Shown in pieces: positions 46,914 to 56,844 of a DNA stretch of 64,000 nt; the stretch's first letter is position 1; each line of letters opens with the position of its first letter. Made by a program: the position numbers and the translations under genes. This DNA is from Nitrospinaceae bacterium (GTDB taxonomy: Bacteria > Nitrospinota_A > UBA7883 > JAJDBK01). The DNA is taken from the NCBI GenBank assembly GCA_029261405.1, contig JAJDBK010000011.1:62001-126000 (forward strand), written 5' to 3'. The notes below the pieces were generated by a model, which had not been told where the DNA came from, ran no database searches, and saw only the letters and a list, made by a program, of their open reading frames with translations.

Positions 46914-48113
46914 ATGAGGGATTTCCAACAAAGCGGCATGAAGATGCTGGAAGGCTTTATAAAGAAAGAGTCCTCAAGCGGTCTCCTGTTGATAATTGTC
47001 ACGGTTCTCGCGCTTGCGCTCAAGAACTCTCCGTTTTCGGAGTTGTATGAATCCTTTTTGCACACACCCGTCGAAATACGCTTCGGCGCACTGCATATAG
47101 ACAAAACCCTCTACCACTGGGTCAACGATGGCCTGATGGCGGTTTTCTTTCTCCTTATCGGACTAGAGGTGAAACGGGAGATGTTGGAAGGGCAGTTATC
47201 GTCCCTATCCCAGATAGCATTGCCGGGGTTCGCCGCCGCTGGAGGCATGTTATTTCCCGCGCTTATCTACGTCGCTTTTAACCATGCTGACCCGGTTGCG
47301 CTGAAAGGGTGGGCGATACCGACTGCGACTGATATTGCGTTTGCGCTCGGCATCCTGTCGCTCCTGGGCAAGCGCGTTCCACTTTCGCTGAAAATATTCC
47401 TGATGGCCCTTGCCATCATTGACGACCTCGGGGCGATTGTTATTATCGCGCTTCTTTACACGGCTGACCTGTCACTTTTTTCAATAGCATTCGCTACCGT
47501 TACGCTTGCCATCCTGATCTTTTTCAACTGGATGGGGGTCGCCAGAAAAGCGGCCTACGTTATTGTTGGTGTTGTGTTGTGGGTCAGTGTTCTAAAGTCT
47601 GGCGTACACGCCACGCTTGCCGGGGTGGCGCTGGCGTTCACCATCCCTCTCAACGCGACAAGGGATGATGGCTCTCTGTTTTCGCCAGCAAAAGAGATTG
47701 AACACGACCTCCACTACTGGGTCGCGTTCTTTATTCTGCCGCTCTTTGCATTCGTGAACGCCGGTGTTGCGTTGAGCGGTATGTCGCTTGATATGATGAC
47801 CGGACCGGTTCCGCTCGGCATAATGCTTGGCCTTTTCGTTGGCAAACAGATGGGGGTGTTCGGCTTTAGCTGGCTGGCGATAAGGCTGGGGTATGCAAAA
47901 TTGCCAAAAGGGAGCGACTGGATGAAACTCTACGGTGTCAGTGTGCTCACGGGCATCGGCTTTACCATGAGCCTTTTTATCGACTCGCTTGCGTTTGAGG
48001 ATGACCGTATCTTTGGCTACGCGGACAAGCTGGCAATACTGCTCGGCTCTTTTTTATCCGGCATCGTCGGTTACCTGATTATCCGAATGAGCAAACCCCG
48101 CAAGGTCAGATAA
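46914..48113 (+). CDS. nhaA: Na+/H+ antiporter NhaA
   Basis: 399 aa with about twelve membrane helices. The NhaA signatures are clear: FFLLIGLEVKREMLEGQLS, PTATDIAFALGIL with the conserved Asp, and AIIDDLGAIVIIAL with the paired Asp of the ion site. It exports Na+ in exchange for protons and serves pH and salt tolerance, which would fit a marine or brackish life. It stands 84 bases after lptD. Confidence 0.97.
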   Translation: MRDFQQSGMKMLEGFIKKESSSGLLLIIVTVLALALKNSPFSELYESFLHTPVEIRFGALHIDKTLYHWVNDGLMAVFFLLIGLEVKREMLEGQLSSLSQIALPGFAAAGGMLFPALIYVAFNHADPVALKGWAIPTATDIAFALGILSLLGKRVPLSLKIFLMALAIIDDLGAIVIIALLYTADLSLFSIAFATVTLAILIFFNWMGVARKAAYVIVGVVLWVSVLKSGVHATLAGVALAFTIPLNATRDDGSLFSPAKEIEHDLHYWVAFFILPLFAFVNAGVALSGMSLDMMTGPVPLGIMLGLFVGKQMGVFGFSWLAIRLGYAKLPKGSDWMKLYGVSVLTGIGFTMSLFIDSLAFEDDRIFGYADKLAILLGSFLSGIVGYLIIRMSKPRKVR

Positions 48114-48187
48114 AATAACGGCTACCCAATATCAACGCGCCATACGGGGAATGTAGGTTAACAGGCTATTACAACAAGGAGAACAAG

Positions 48188-48481
48188 GTGAACTGCCCTG
48201 AGCGCTGTACAGATACGTTAAAACCGAGAATGGCGAAAAACGGTGTTGAAGTAGACTTATGCGTCCATTGCGGTGGTGTGTGGCTCGACAGGGGTGAGAT
48301 CTTTTCGTTCACGAAAAACAAGAGGCGAACCGCCGCCCTCTTCTCCGCCGCCCGCCCAGCTAAATCTGAAAGGGAGCGACGCAACCCCAGAAATGGCGCG
48401 TTGTTAAAAGCCCACACCCTGCCGCCCGTCAACACCGCCGGAAAAGGGAGAAGAAAAGCGAAGAGGATAAGGTCCGCTTGA
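48188..48481 (+). CDS. TFIIB-type zinc-finger protein
   Basis: 97 aa. MNCPERC, then DLCVHCGGVWLDRGEI, is the TFIIB-type zinc-binding domain, here with C3-x3-C7 in place of the usual CxxC. The C-terminal half is basic (RKAKRIRSA) and probably disordered. The family is common and of unknown role. The start is GTG with GGAGAA about five bases upstream. It lies 74 bases after nhaA. Confidence 0.82.
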   Translation: MNCPERCTDTLKPRMAKNGVEVDLCVHCGGVWLDRGEIFSFTKNKRRTAALFSAARPAKSERERRNPRNGALLKAHTLPPVNTAGKGRRKAKRIRSA

Positions 48482-49020
48482 AAAAACTGGTTGCCGTCGG
48501 ATTGCCGACGCTACCGAACCTGATGTTTCGTTCCGTCTCTGCGCTGGTGGGTCTCTACGCCATGATGGGGCTTCTTCTTGTGGTGGCGGCGGAACAAATG
48601 GAAGTTCCGCTCGACCCAGGAGTCTGTCGGACTTGGGGGTTCGTTAGCGAGTAGTGCGACTACCCCGGGTGGCCCGGCCACAGCGAGTGGCTCGGCCACA
48701 GCGATAAGGTTTTGAGTCAGATTTATTGCGCTTTTGAGGTGTAATCGCCGTGGTCGCACCACTTCGCCGAAAAAGGGCGGAAAATCTGGCCGAAACCGGG
48801 CCATATCGCTGTGGTAGCGCCACTTTGTAGCAGAATCATCCTAAGTCCGACAGACTCCTAGTCCTTCTCGTAGGATTATTCGCTTCGTTCTTCCATTTCG
48901 TTCTGGGCCCGTGGTTCATGGATCTCTCCTTAAAATACCTGTATGGTGTGACATGGATGACCACAGACACGCTTCCGGCTTGAACATCTGGTCAAATTTG
49001 TAAGGAAAACAAATTCCGGG
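48482..49020. other. non-coding region with MITE-like element
   Basis: 540 bases without a convincing gene. The core (48618-48859) is a repeat element described separately. Left of it are about 130 bases of ordinary composition. Right of it, 48860-49020 leads to the glycosyltransferase stop; I see nothing more there. Confidence 0.5.
48618..48859. mobile_element. MITE-like element with 17-base terminal inverted repeats and REP-type palindromes
   Basis: AGGAGTCTGTCGGACTT (48618-48634) is exactly repeated inverted at 48843-48859. Inside lie five 13-base imperfect palindromes. Three follow each other at an exact 18-base step (48651, 48669, 48687): GTAGTGCGACTAC, GTGGCCCGGCCAC, GTGGCTCGGCCAC. Two more are at 48750-48762 (GTGGTCGCACCAC) and 48811-48823 (GTGGTAGCGCCAC). 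The last reads inverted as GTGGCGCTACCACAGCGATA, matching the GTGGCTCGGCCACAGCGATA of the left part. About 242 bases with no transposase, so a non-autonomous element is likely. Confidence 0.65.
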
Positions 49021-50253
49021 TTAAAGAGGGGCGCCGATATCGGAGAAGAACCTTCTGGCGCAGTTTTCGGCTGAAAATTGTTCGGCGCCCGAGTAGGTGA
49101 ACCGTTTGTCAAGCTCTCCATTCTTCCATACGCCGTAGAGATCGGCGATGGTTTCTTTGATAGCTGTAACATCGTCCGGCGCGACGTTTATGCCCGCATT
49201 GGCGACTGAGACCAGACGGGAGGTTTCCCCCGGGTCGGCCAGCGCGAGGATAGGGAGTTTCGCCCCAAGATAATCGAACAGTTTTCGCGGCGCGGCGCTT
49301 AAGTGACCCTTGGCGGTAATCAGGAGGGCCACGTCAGCCGAGCCAATTTTCTCCACCATCTCCTGTTGCGGAACCTGTCTGTTCACTTCCAGCAGACCGG
49401 ATGTAATTAATGGCTCGAACAGGTCAAGCTCCTCTTCGTGATAATCGCCGTAAAATACGAGCTTTATGTCGGTGATTTTTTGCTCATTGATGAATTTTCC
49501 CACTGCCGTAAGGAACGGCGCAGGTGTTCTGGCGCCGTGGGAGAGACCGAACCTGCCGGTGTGGATTATGGTGAATTTTTCATTATTCGCAGGTTTCCCG
49601 GTGTATAGCGTGTCGTCGTAACCTGTGGGGAAATAGATAATTTTGTCGGAAAGCTCCGGGTAGCGTCTGCGCGCGTCTTCTGCGGTGGTTAACGAAGTGA
49701 AACTGACAAAATCGGCGGTAGTGAAAACTTTTCGCTCCATCCATCTTTCGACGCTCGACCTTATCGGCCATGTCGCCGATTTTCGGAGCGGCTCTAACGT
49801 CCAGCCATCCCGCAGATCAGCGATCCATAGCGCGTTTTGCTTTTTTGCCAGTCGTAATCCGATCAGGTGCATTGATTCGGGTGGTGAGGTAGTGATAACG
49901 ATATCTGGCTTTACAGAGGCTAACCGCCTCGCCGCTACTATTCCTGCGTTTCTCCCCCAGAAAGCCAGCCGATCGGGTACAAGCAATGCGTCGGCGATTT
50001 TTGAAACAGTGAGAAAAAATTTCGAGTGGCCCGACATTTTTTGCGGTTGGGGTGGTGTTTTGGAGCGTTTCGCCTTGTGGGCGGGAACCGCTGGAATCAT
50101 CATCGCTCCACGTTCACCTTCACTTCTATCGTGGGGTGAAAGTATAAAAGTCTGGTGTCCGTTGTCAGCCAGAATCTTCTCCAGCAGTATAGCTCGCGCG
50201 GCGCCTCCCGATATCTCCGGCGGGTAGTGATATGTCGCAATAAAAACCTTCAT
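49021..50253 (-). CDS. GT-B glycosyltransferase (family 4 type)
   Basis: 410 aa. The N-terminal FIATYHYPPEISGGAARA and the C-terminal APRKLFDYLGAKLPILAL fit a GT4-like enzyme; FTIIHTGRFGLSHGARTP marks the donor half. There is no membrane helix or signal peptide. It is divergent from the wecB operon by 65 bases and probably works on the same surface polysaccharide. Donor and acceptor are unknown. Confidence 0.86.
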   Translation of the reverse strand: MKVFIATYHYPPEISGGAARAILLEKILADNGHQTFILSPHDRSEGERGAMMIPAVPAHKAKRSKTPPQPQKMSGHSKFFLTVSKIADALLVPDRLAFWGRNAGIVAARRLASVKPDIVITTSPPESMHLIGLRLAKKQNALWIADLRDGWTLEPLRKSATWPIRSSVERWMERKVFTTADFVSFTSLTTAEDARRRYPELSDKIIYFPTGYDDTLYTGKPANNEKFTIIHTGRFGLSHGARTPAPFLTAVGKFINEQKITDIKLVFYGDYHEEELDLFEPLITSGLLEVNRQVPQQEMVEKIGSADVALLITAKGHLSAAPRKLFDYLGAKLPILALADPGETSRLVSVANAGINVAPDDVTAIKETIADLYGVWKNGELDKRFTYSGAEQFSAENCARRFFSDIGAPL

Positions 50254-50318
50254 GGCTCAGTATAGACCGGGTTGAATCCGTGATACAATCCAACGTTTTA
50301 TTGATATATTCGAGCGAT

Positions 50319-51428
50319 ATGCGAATTGTAATCGTTTTTGGCACCCGGCCTGAGGCCATCAAGATGATTCCGGTGGTGGACGCTTTCCGGGACGAAGGTC
50401 GCCACGAGATAAAGGTGTGCGTAACCGGTCAGCATCGTCAGATGCTCGATCAGGTGACGGAGCTTTTCGGGACGAAGGTCGATCACGACCTTTCGATCAT
50501 GAAACCGAATCAGGATCTCACCGACATTACCTCCGCCGTCCTGATAGGGATGCGCTCTTTTTTAAAAGATTGGCGACCCGACTGGTTGTTGTGTCAGGGG
50601 GATACCACTACCGCCATGGCGTCGGCGCTCGCCGCTTTCTACGAGAAGGTATCGGTGGGGCATGTGGAGGCTGGTCTTAGGACGGGCAATATATATTCCC
50701 CGTGGCCGGAGGAGATGAACCGGAAGATCATAAGCGCCATAGCTACCGATAGCTACGCCCCCACAGCACAGTCGAGGCAAAACCTGCTCAATGAGGGGAT
50801 TTCAGACGAAAAAATTGTTGTCACCGGCAACACTGTCATAGATAGTCTTCTTAAGGTGGCCGGGCGGATAGATAACGATGAATCGTTACGCAAATCGCTC
50901 GACGAAAAGTTCCCGTTTCTCGACCCGTCAAAGAAACTTGTGCTGGTGACAGGTCACAGGCGTGAAAATTTCGGACCCGGCTTTGAGCGGGTCTGCAACG
51001 CGCTGAAAAGCATTGGAGAGCGGGGGGACACGCAGGTTGTCTACCCGGTCCATCTGAATCCGAACGTGCAGGAGCCGGTGAACAGGATTTTAGGCGGCCA
51101 GAAAGATATCGCGCTGACCGATCCGCAAGACTACCTGCCCTTCGTCTACCTGATGAAACGCTCCACCATCATAATCAGCGACTCGGGCGGAGTGCAGGAG
51201 GAGGCGCCTTCTCTCGGTAAGCCGGTGCTTGTCACTCGCGACACCACAGAACGACCGGAAGGGGTGACCGCCGGAACGGTTCTGCTGGTTGGAACCGATG
51301 GTGGCCGACTGAAGGCCGAAGCTGAAAAACTACTCGACGATAACGTCGCTTACGAAAAAATGTCCGCCGCCCACAACCCGTATGGAGACGGGCGAGCGGC
51401 TTACCGGATTACGAAGAGGTTTGAATAG
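50319..51428 (+). CDS. wecB: UDP-GlcNAc 2-epimerase
   Basis: 369 aa from the ATG at 50319; an in-frame start at 50280 adds a poor N-terminus. Non-hydrolysing epimerase that makes UDP-ManNAc. Motifs include VIVFGTRPEAIKMIPV, QGDTTTAMASALAAFY, HVEAGLRTG and SDSGGVQEEAPSLGKPVL. The stop shares one base with the wecC start. It is the first gene of the plus-strand polysaccharide run. Confidence 0.96.
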   Translation: MRIVIVFGTRPEAIKMIPVVDAFRDEGRHEIKVCVTGQHRQMLDQVTELFGTKVDHDLSIMKPNQDLTDITSAVLIGMRSFLKDWRPDWLLCQGDTTTAMASALAAFYEKVSVGHVEAGLRTGNIYSPWPEEMNRKIISAIATDSYAPTAQSRQNLLNEGISDEKIVVTGNTVIDSLLKVAGRIDNDESLRKSLDEKFPFLDPSKKLVLVTGHRRENFGPGFERVCNALKSIGERGDTQVVYPVHLNPNVQEPVNRILGGQKDIALTDPQDYLPFVYLMKRSTIIISDSGGVQEEAPSLGKPVLVTRDTTERPEGVTAGTVLLVGTDGGRLKAEAEKLLDDNVAYEKMSAAHNPYGDGRAAYRITKRFE

Positions 51429-52678
51429 TGAACAGTATGTATACACGGGTTTCGGTTGTAGGGCTCGGATATATCGGCCTGCCTACGGCGGTGGTTCTCG
51501 CCAGCCAGGGTGTGGAGGTCGTTGGTGTTGATGTGAACGAAAACGCCGTGTCGATGATAAATGGGGGTAAAGCGCATATCGTGGAGCCGGACCTTGATGC
51601 GCGGGTGAAAGCTGTGGTGTCGAGCGGAAAGTTGCGCGCCACATCCACACCTGAAAAGGCGCAGGCGTTCATACTCGCGGTGCCGACTCCGTTCAAGGAT
51701 GGGGGAGTCCCCGACTTGTCGTATATCGAATCGGCGGCCAGATCAATTGCCCCTCAGCTCGAAAAAGGGAATCTTGTTATTCTCGAATCGACATCGCCTG
51801 TGGGCACAACAGAAAAACTTGCGGGATGGTTATCCGACGCTCGACCCGATCTCTCTTTTCCGGGGCTAAGCGACAACATACCCGATGTAAATATCTGCTA
51901 CTGCCCGGAGCGGGTTTTGCCCGGTTATGTATTAAAAGAGCTGGTGGAAAATGACCGGATAATAGGGGGGCTTACCGCCGATTGTTCTGTCAGGGCCGGG
52001 GCCTTGTACAAGATTTTCGTCAAGGGCCAGCTACTTATGAGCGATTCGAGGACGGCGGAGATGGCGAAGCTGACGGAGAACGCTTACCGGGACGTGAATA
52101 TCGCCTTTGCCAACGAGCTTTCGATCATCTGCGACAAGATCGACGTTAATGTATGGGAGCTTATCAGGCTTGCAAACCGTCATCCGAGGGTCAATATTCT
52201 ACAGCCCGGTCCTGGCGTTGGCGGTCACTGCATCGCTGTCGATCCCTGGTTCATTGTGCATTCCGCTCCGGAAGAGGCGAAACTGATCGCGTGCGCCCGC
52301 GCGGTCAATGACGGTAAACCGGCCGCTGTGGTTGAGAAGGTAAAAAAAGCGGCGGAGAAATTGAAAAATCCGGTGATAGCCTGTCTGGGACTTGCTTACA
52401 AAGCCGATATCGACGACTTGCGGGAGAGTCCCGCAGTGGGAATTGTCGAACTTTTGGTCAAAGATGGAACCGGCGAACTGATGGTGGTGGAGCCGCATGT
52501 AAAAGACCTTCCTGAAAGGCTTTCCGGGCTTCCCGGCGTAAAACACTCAGGTATGGAGAGCGCCATAAAAAAGGCGGACATAGTGTTGCTACTGGTCGAT
52601 CATTCTGTATTCAGGAAGATCCCGTACGATTCGTTAAGAGATAAGGTTGTCATAGATACACGGGGTATATTTAATTGA
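51428..52678 (+). CDS. wecC: UDP-N-acetyl-D-mannosamine dehydrogenase
   Basis: 416 aa. It oxidises UDP-ManNAc to UDP-ManNAcA with two NAD+. It has a Rossmann start (VSVVGLGYIGLPTAVVLASQ), CPERVLPGYVLKEL with NDRIIGG, and the catalytic-Cys motif GPGVGGHCIAVDPWF; these fit the WecC branch better than UDP-glucose dehydrogenase. The start is GTG. The next gene starts within its stop. Confidence 0.93.
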   Translation: MNSMYTRVSVVGLGYIGLPTAVVLASQGVEVVGVDVNENAVSMINGGKAHIVEPDLDARVKAVVSSGKLRATSTPEKAQAFILAVPTPFKDGGVPDLSYIESAARSIAPQLEKGNLVILESTSPVGTTEKLAGWLSDARPDLSFPGLSDNIPDVNICYCPERVLPGYVLKELVENDRIIGGLTADCSVRAGALYKIFVKGQLLMSDSRTAEMAKLTENAYRDVNIAFANELSIICDKIDVNVWELIRLANRHPRVNILQPGPGVGGHCIAVDPWFIVHSAPEEAKLIACARAVNDGKPAAVVEKVKKAAEKLKNPVIACLGLAYKADIDDLRESPAVGIVELLVKDGTGELMVVEPHVKDLPERLSGLPGVKHSGMESAIKKADIVLLLVDHSVFRKIPYDSLRDKVVIDTRGIFN

Positions 52679-54813
52679 AACAGGCCCTGATCTTGGGTGG
52701 CGGGGTTGTCGTAGAAGAGGTTCCGGCGCCTCAAGTGGGCCGCAAAAATATCCTTGTCCGTGTCGAAAGCTCCTGCGTCAGTGTGGGCACTGAACTTGGC
52801 AGTGTAAAAACATCAGGCACACCCTTCTACAAACGTGCGTTACAACAGCCTGAAAATGTAAAACGGGTAATCGGAATGGCCCGTGATTACGGTATCAAAC
52901 GGACCGTTGAAAAAGTCCGGGGTCGGCTGGCGACAGGCATCCCTGTCGGTTATTCAGCGGCGGGTGTGGTTATCGAAGTGGGCGCCGATGCGGAAGGTTT
53001 TGCTGTCGGCGACAAGGTAGCTTGCGCCGGGGCCGGAATCGCCAATCACGCCGAGATAATTGATGTGCCGGTCAATCTTGCGGTCCGGATACCTGATGGT
53101 GTCGGCTTTCCACAAGCCTCCACTGTGGCTTTAGGTTCCATAGCCCTGCAAGGTGTGCGAAGGGCGGCGCCTACCCTTGGTGAGACGGTGGCGGTTATCG
53201 GGCTTGGGGTTTTAGGCCGGATTACAGCCCAGGCTCTTGCGAAAAACGGATGTAGAGTCATCGGGACCGATCTCGATAAAAAAAGGTTACAGGCGGCTCT
53301 TGATGACGGTATGGAGTACGCTGTCGATCCATCGTCCGCCGATTTCGTTGAACGGTGCCACACCATCACAGGCAAGGTTGGGGTCGACGCCGTGATAATA
53401 ACCGCCGCCACCGCCAGTCACGATGTGGTGAGTCAGGCGATGAAAGCGTGTCGCAAAAAGGGGCGTGTAGTTCTGGTGGGGGATGTAGGCCTGAATCTTG
53501 ACCGGGCCGACTTTTACGCCAAGGAACTCGATTTTTTCATCTCCTCCTCATACGGCCCCGGCAGGTACGATCCACTCTACGAACAGGAGGGGCTCGACTA
53601 TCCGGTGGCGTATGTGCGCTGGACAGAAAACCGGAACATGGCCCACTACCTTAAACTGCTCTCCGGGGGGAGTATTACACTCGATGGCATGTACGAGGAG
53701 TACCTGATCGACAATGCCCCCACCGCCTACGACAAACTGAAGGGGAGCGGTGAAAAACCGGTCATGGTGATCCTCACCTATCCTGAGCGGAAAGAGGCTC
53801 CGCGCCGTTTGATTTCGGTCAAGGAGCGTGTCGTGGTTACAAAAAAGAGTGGCGCCATTGGTGTGGCTCTTGTGGGGTCTGGTGGATTCGCCCTTTCGAC
53901 CCATCTGCCGAACATGATGCGAATGAGGGATAATTTCGATCTGCGCCACGTCATGAGCAGGACCGGGGCAACGGCTATGGCTGTGGCAAAACAGTATGGC
54001 GCCAAAAAAGCCTCTACCGACTACGAGGAGGTTCTATCCGATCCGGCGGTCGATCTTGTCATTATAACCACCCGTCACGACAGCCACGGCGACATGGTTA
54101 TGAAGGCTCTTATAGCGGGCAAGAATGTATTCGTGGAGAAACCGCTCACTATCGACGAGAGTGACCTGGATCGGATCGAGTCGTTTTATCTGGCGAACGA
54201 AAACGGGCCGCTACTTCTGGTAGGTTACAACCGTCGTTTCTCTCCAGCCATAAACCTTGCTGTGGAGACGTTAAAAGGCCGCTCCACACCGATGATGGTG
54301 AACTACCGGATGAACGCAGGTTACCTGTCGCCGGAACACTGGACCCGGAGTGCGGAGGGGGGCGGGCGGAACATCGGCGAAGCGTGCCATATCTACGATC
54401 TTTTTAATCGGCTGACAGGATCCAGGGTTGTTTCTGTTAAGGCGATGTCTATCTCTCCGGGTGGGAAAAATAACTGGGGTAGTTCGGACAATTTTGCCGC
54501 ATCCATATCATATGAAGACGGCAGTCTGTGTACCTTGACCTACACCGCATTAGGCTCCCCCGAATACCCGAAGGAGCGGATGGATATCTTCGCAGATGGC
54601 GTGGTTATAACCCTCGACGATTACAGGTCGCTAAAAGTGGCTGGTTGCAAGGGTGTATCGTGGAACAGTCAGGTTACAAACAAGGGGCACTTCAGGGAGC
54701 TTGCGGCGTTGCGTAACTCATTGACCGATGGCGCTAAATGGCCCATCCCCCTTGAGGAGCAGTTATCCTCCTCCCGGGTAGCCTTCGAGGTGGAAAGACA
54801 AATCCACCGATAA
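52675..54813 (+). CDS. bi-domain oxidoreductase (zinc-type alcohol dehydrogenase plus Gfo/Idh/MocA)
   Basis: 712 aa. Residues 1-370 are an MDR-type dehydrogenase (PVGYSAAGVVIEVG, Rossmann VAVIGLGVLGRITAQ, SSSYGPGRYDP). Residues 390-712 are a Gfo/Idh/MocA oxidoreductase (VALVGSGGFALSTHLPNM, NVFVEKPLTI). Together they are often found in surface polysaccharide loci, where they are thought to modify nucleotide sugars or lipid-linked sugars. It is a TTG start overlapping the wecC stop by four bases. A longer paralogue at 60473 carries an extra domain that is absent here. Confidence 0.93.
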   Translation: MKQALILGGGVVVEEVPAPQVGRKNILVRVESSCVSVGTELGSVKTSGTPFYKRALQQPENVKRVIGMARDYGIKRTVEKVRGRLATGIPVGYSAAGVVIEVGADAEGFAVGDKVACAGAGIANHAEIIDVPVNLAVRIPDGVGFPQASTVALGSIALQGVRRAAPTLGETVAVIGLGVLGRITAQALAKNGCRVIGTDLDKKRLQAALDDGMEYAVDPSSADFVERCHTITGKVGVDAVIITAATASHDVVSQAMKACRKKGRVVLVGDVGLNLDRADFYAKELDFFISSSYGPGRYDPLYEQEGLDYPVAYVRWTENRNMAHYLKLLSGGSITLDGMYEEYLIDNAPTAYDKLKGSGEKPVMVILTYPERKEAPRRLISVKERVVVTKKSGAIGVALVGSGGFALSTHLPNMMRMRDNFDLRHVMSRTGATAMAVAKQYGAKKASTDYEEVLSDPAVDLVIITTRHDSHGDMVMKALIAGKNVFVEKPLTIDESDLDRIESFYLANENGPLLLVGYNRRFSPAINLAVETLKGRSTPMMVNYRMNAGYLSPEHWTRSAEGGGRNIGEACHIYDLFNRLTGSRVVSVKAMSISPGGKNNWGSSDNFAASISYEDGSLCTLTYTALGSPEYPKERMDIFADGVVITLDDYRSLKVAGCKGVSWNSQVTNKGHFRELAALRNSLTDGAKWPIPLEEQLSSSRVAFEVERQIHR

Positions 54814-54815
54814 TT

Positions 54816-56795
54816 ATGTGCGGTGTAAACGGTCTGTTTTGTTTCGATGGTTCGGCTGGGGCTGACGAATCTGTTCTGATATCGATGCGGGACACCATGA
54901 TCTCCCGTGGGCCGGATGGCGCCGGGGTATGGGTGTCGCCCGATAAAACCGTTGGATTCGGGCATCGACGTCTCTCGATCATCGACCTTGCCGATCTTGC
55001 GGGCCAACCGATGAGCGCGGCTGACGGGCGAGTCACCATCACCTATAACGGAGAGATCTATAACCATCTTGCTTTACGAAAAGAACTGCAAACCGCAGGA
55101 CACACTTTTATAACCGACCATAGTGATACGGAAGTTCTGATCCACGGCTTTGAGCAGTGGGGCATCGAAGGTCTTCTACAACGGATCGAAGGCATGTTCG
55201 GTTTCGGGCTGTGGGATGATAACGATAAAAAGCTATACCTCGTCCGGGACCGTGTCGGTGTGAAACCGCTCTATTTCTCTACCCGTGAGGGTAAGTTGTT
55301 GTTTGCGTCGGAGATAAAAGCGATTCTCGCATATCCCGGCTTTGTTCCCGATATCGACCCTGTGGCCATGAGCCATTACCTCTCTTTCATGACAACTCCC
55401 GCGCCTTTAACCATGTTCAGCGGAGTTTTTAAACTGCCGGGGGGCACATACCTGTCGGTCGTCAGAGGGGGCGAGATTGTTTCTACCAGATATTGGGACG
55501 CGATTCCTTCTGGCGAAGTTATGAATGGCGCCGATGATCGGTCTCATGTGTATGGAGTTTTGCAAAAACTCACCGAGTCGGTGGAAAAACGGATGATGTC
55601 GGATGTTGGATTCGGCGCGTTTCTTTCCGGGGGCGTTGACTCCACCACCAATGTCGCCCTTATGAGCAGGTATACAGACAGGCCGGTAAAAACGTTCACT
55701 GTCGGTTTTTCCGATCACAAGGAGTTAAACGAACTCGACCACGCCAGGTACGCCTCGAAACTTTTTGCCACGGAACATCACGAGGTGCTGATAAAGGAGG
55801 ACGACATGACCGGTTATATCGACTCCCTGGTGCATCATCAGGACGAACCGATAGCCGACTGGGTCTGCGTCCCCTTATATTTCGTATCGAAACTCGCCAA
55901 AGAGAATGGCGTAACGGTGGTACAGGTGGGGGAGGGCGCCGACGAGCAGTTTGCGGGCTACGATGGTTACCTTCGATATCTTGACCTGCATAAAAAATAC
56001 TGGACTCCCTTCAACCGATATACACCCGCCTTTGCAAGACGCCTCACCGCCACTACGTTGGATTCCCTCTCCTGGTTGCACCCCAAGTTGGGAAATTACG
56101 CCGAGATCGCCCATCGGGCCGGAAATGATCGTGAACTGTTCTGGAGCGGCGCCATGGTCTTTTGGGACCTGATGAAAAGGAGGCTGGTTACGGGTAAACT
56201 GACTTCAGCAAGGGATGAACGGTTAATAAAGAGCGGGCTTCTGCCGGAGTCGTATCTTGCAGGTGACTCCTTTTCTGTGGTCGATTCATTTTTTACACAA
56301 CTGAAAAATAACCGACCAGACGCAGACCAGTTAACGAAGATGATCTACAGCGAGTTTCGCTTGAGACTCCCGGAACTTCTTCTGATGCGGGTTGATAAAA
56401 TCACCATGTCAACGTCGGTGGAGGCGCGGGTGCCGTTTCTCGATCATAAACTCGTGGAGTTTTCCATGAACATTCCGACGGCTCAGAAGATCGCCGGTGG
56501 GAGAGCAAAAAATATATTAAAAGAGGCTGTGAAAGGTCTTATCCCGGAGGAGATCATAAACAGGAAAAAGGTCGGATTTGGCGCTCCCATGAGCCAGTGG
56601 TTACGCAGTGGTTTCGGGATCATGGCAAAAGAGACGACGCTAAACAGCGGGCTTATGGATCGGGGATATTTTGACACAGATTTTATAGCAGGAATGTTCG
56701 ATGCGCACATGAGCGGCAAGGGGGAGTACAGCGTACAACTGTGGACTCTTTTTAACCTTTGCTCATGGTATGATTACTGGATCGACCGACGATAG
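54816..56795 (+). CDS. asnB: asparagine synthase (glutamine-hydrolysing) family amidotransferase
   Basis: 659 aa. The N-terminal nucleophile Cys2 (MCGVNG) and glutaminase domain (about 1-210) are followed by an ATP-PP synthetase domain with FLSGGVDSTTNVAL. In free metabolism it makes asparagine. In O-antigen loci relatives of this family amidate sugar carboxylates. Here it lies two bases after the oxidoreductase and downstream of wecC, which makes a uronic acid, so amidation of ManNAcA is a reasonable guess. Confidence 0.92.
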   Translation: MCGVNGLFCFDGSAGADESVLISMRDTMISRGPDGAGVWVSPDKTVGFGHRRLSIIDLADLAGQPMSAADGRVTITYNGEIYNHLALRKELQTAGHTFITDHSDTEVLIHGFEQWGIEGLLQRIEGMFGFGLWDDNDKKLYLVRDRVGVKPLYFSTREGKLLFASEIKAILAYPGFVPDIDPVAMSHYLSFMTTPAPLTMFSGVFKLPGGTYLSVVRGGEIVSTRYWDAIPSGEVMNGADDRSHVYGVLQKLTESVEKRMMSDVGFGAFLSGGVDSTTNVALMSRYTDRPVKTFTVGFSDHKELNELDHARYASKLFATEHHEVLIKEDDMTGYIDSLVHHQDEPIADWVCVPLYFVSKLAKENGVTVVQVGEGADEQFAGYDGYLRYLDLHKKYWTPFNRYTPAFARRLTATTLDSLSWLHPKLGNYAEIAHRAGNDRELFWSGAMVFWDLMKRRLVTGKLTSARDERLIKSGLLPESYLAGDSFSVVDSFFTQLKNNRPDADQLTKMIYSEFRLRLPELLLMRVDKITMSTSVEARVPFLDHKLVEFSMNIPTAQKIAGGRAKNILKEAVKGLIPEEIINRKKVGFGAPMSQWLRSGFGIMAKETTLNSGLMDRGYFDTDFIAGMFDAHMSGKGEYSVQLWTLFNLCSWYDYWIDRR

Positions 56796-56844
56796 AATGT
56801 TAATTAAATAAGGTTCTGACACAACCGCTTGTTGCGCCACATCT

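Noticed and set aside
48511-48804. Open frame of 97 codons on the minus strand in the non-coding region after the zinc-finger gene
   Set aside because: It runs through the palindromic repeats, has no ribosome site and its translation shows no protein-like pattern.
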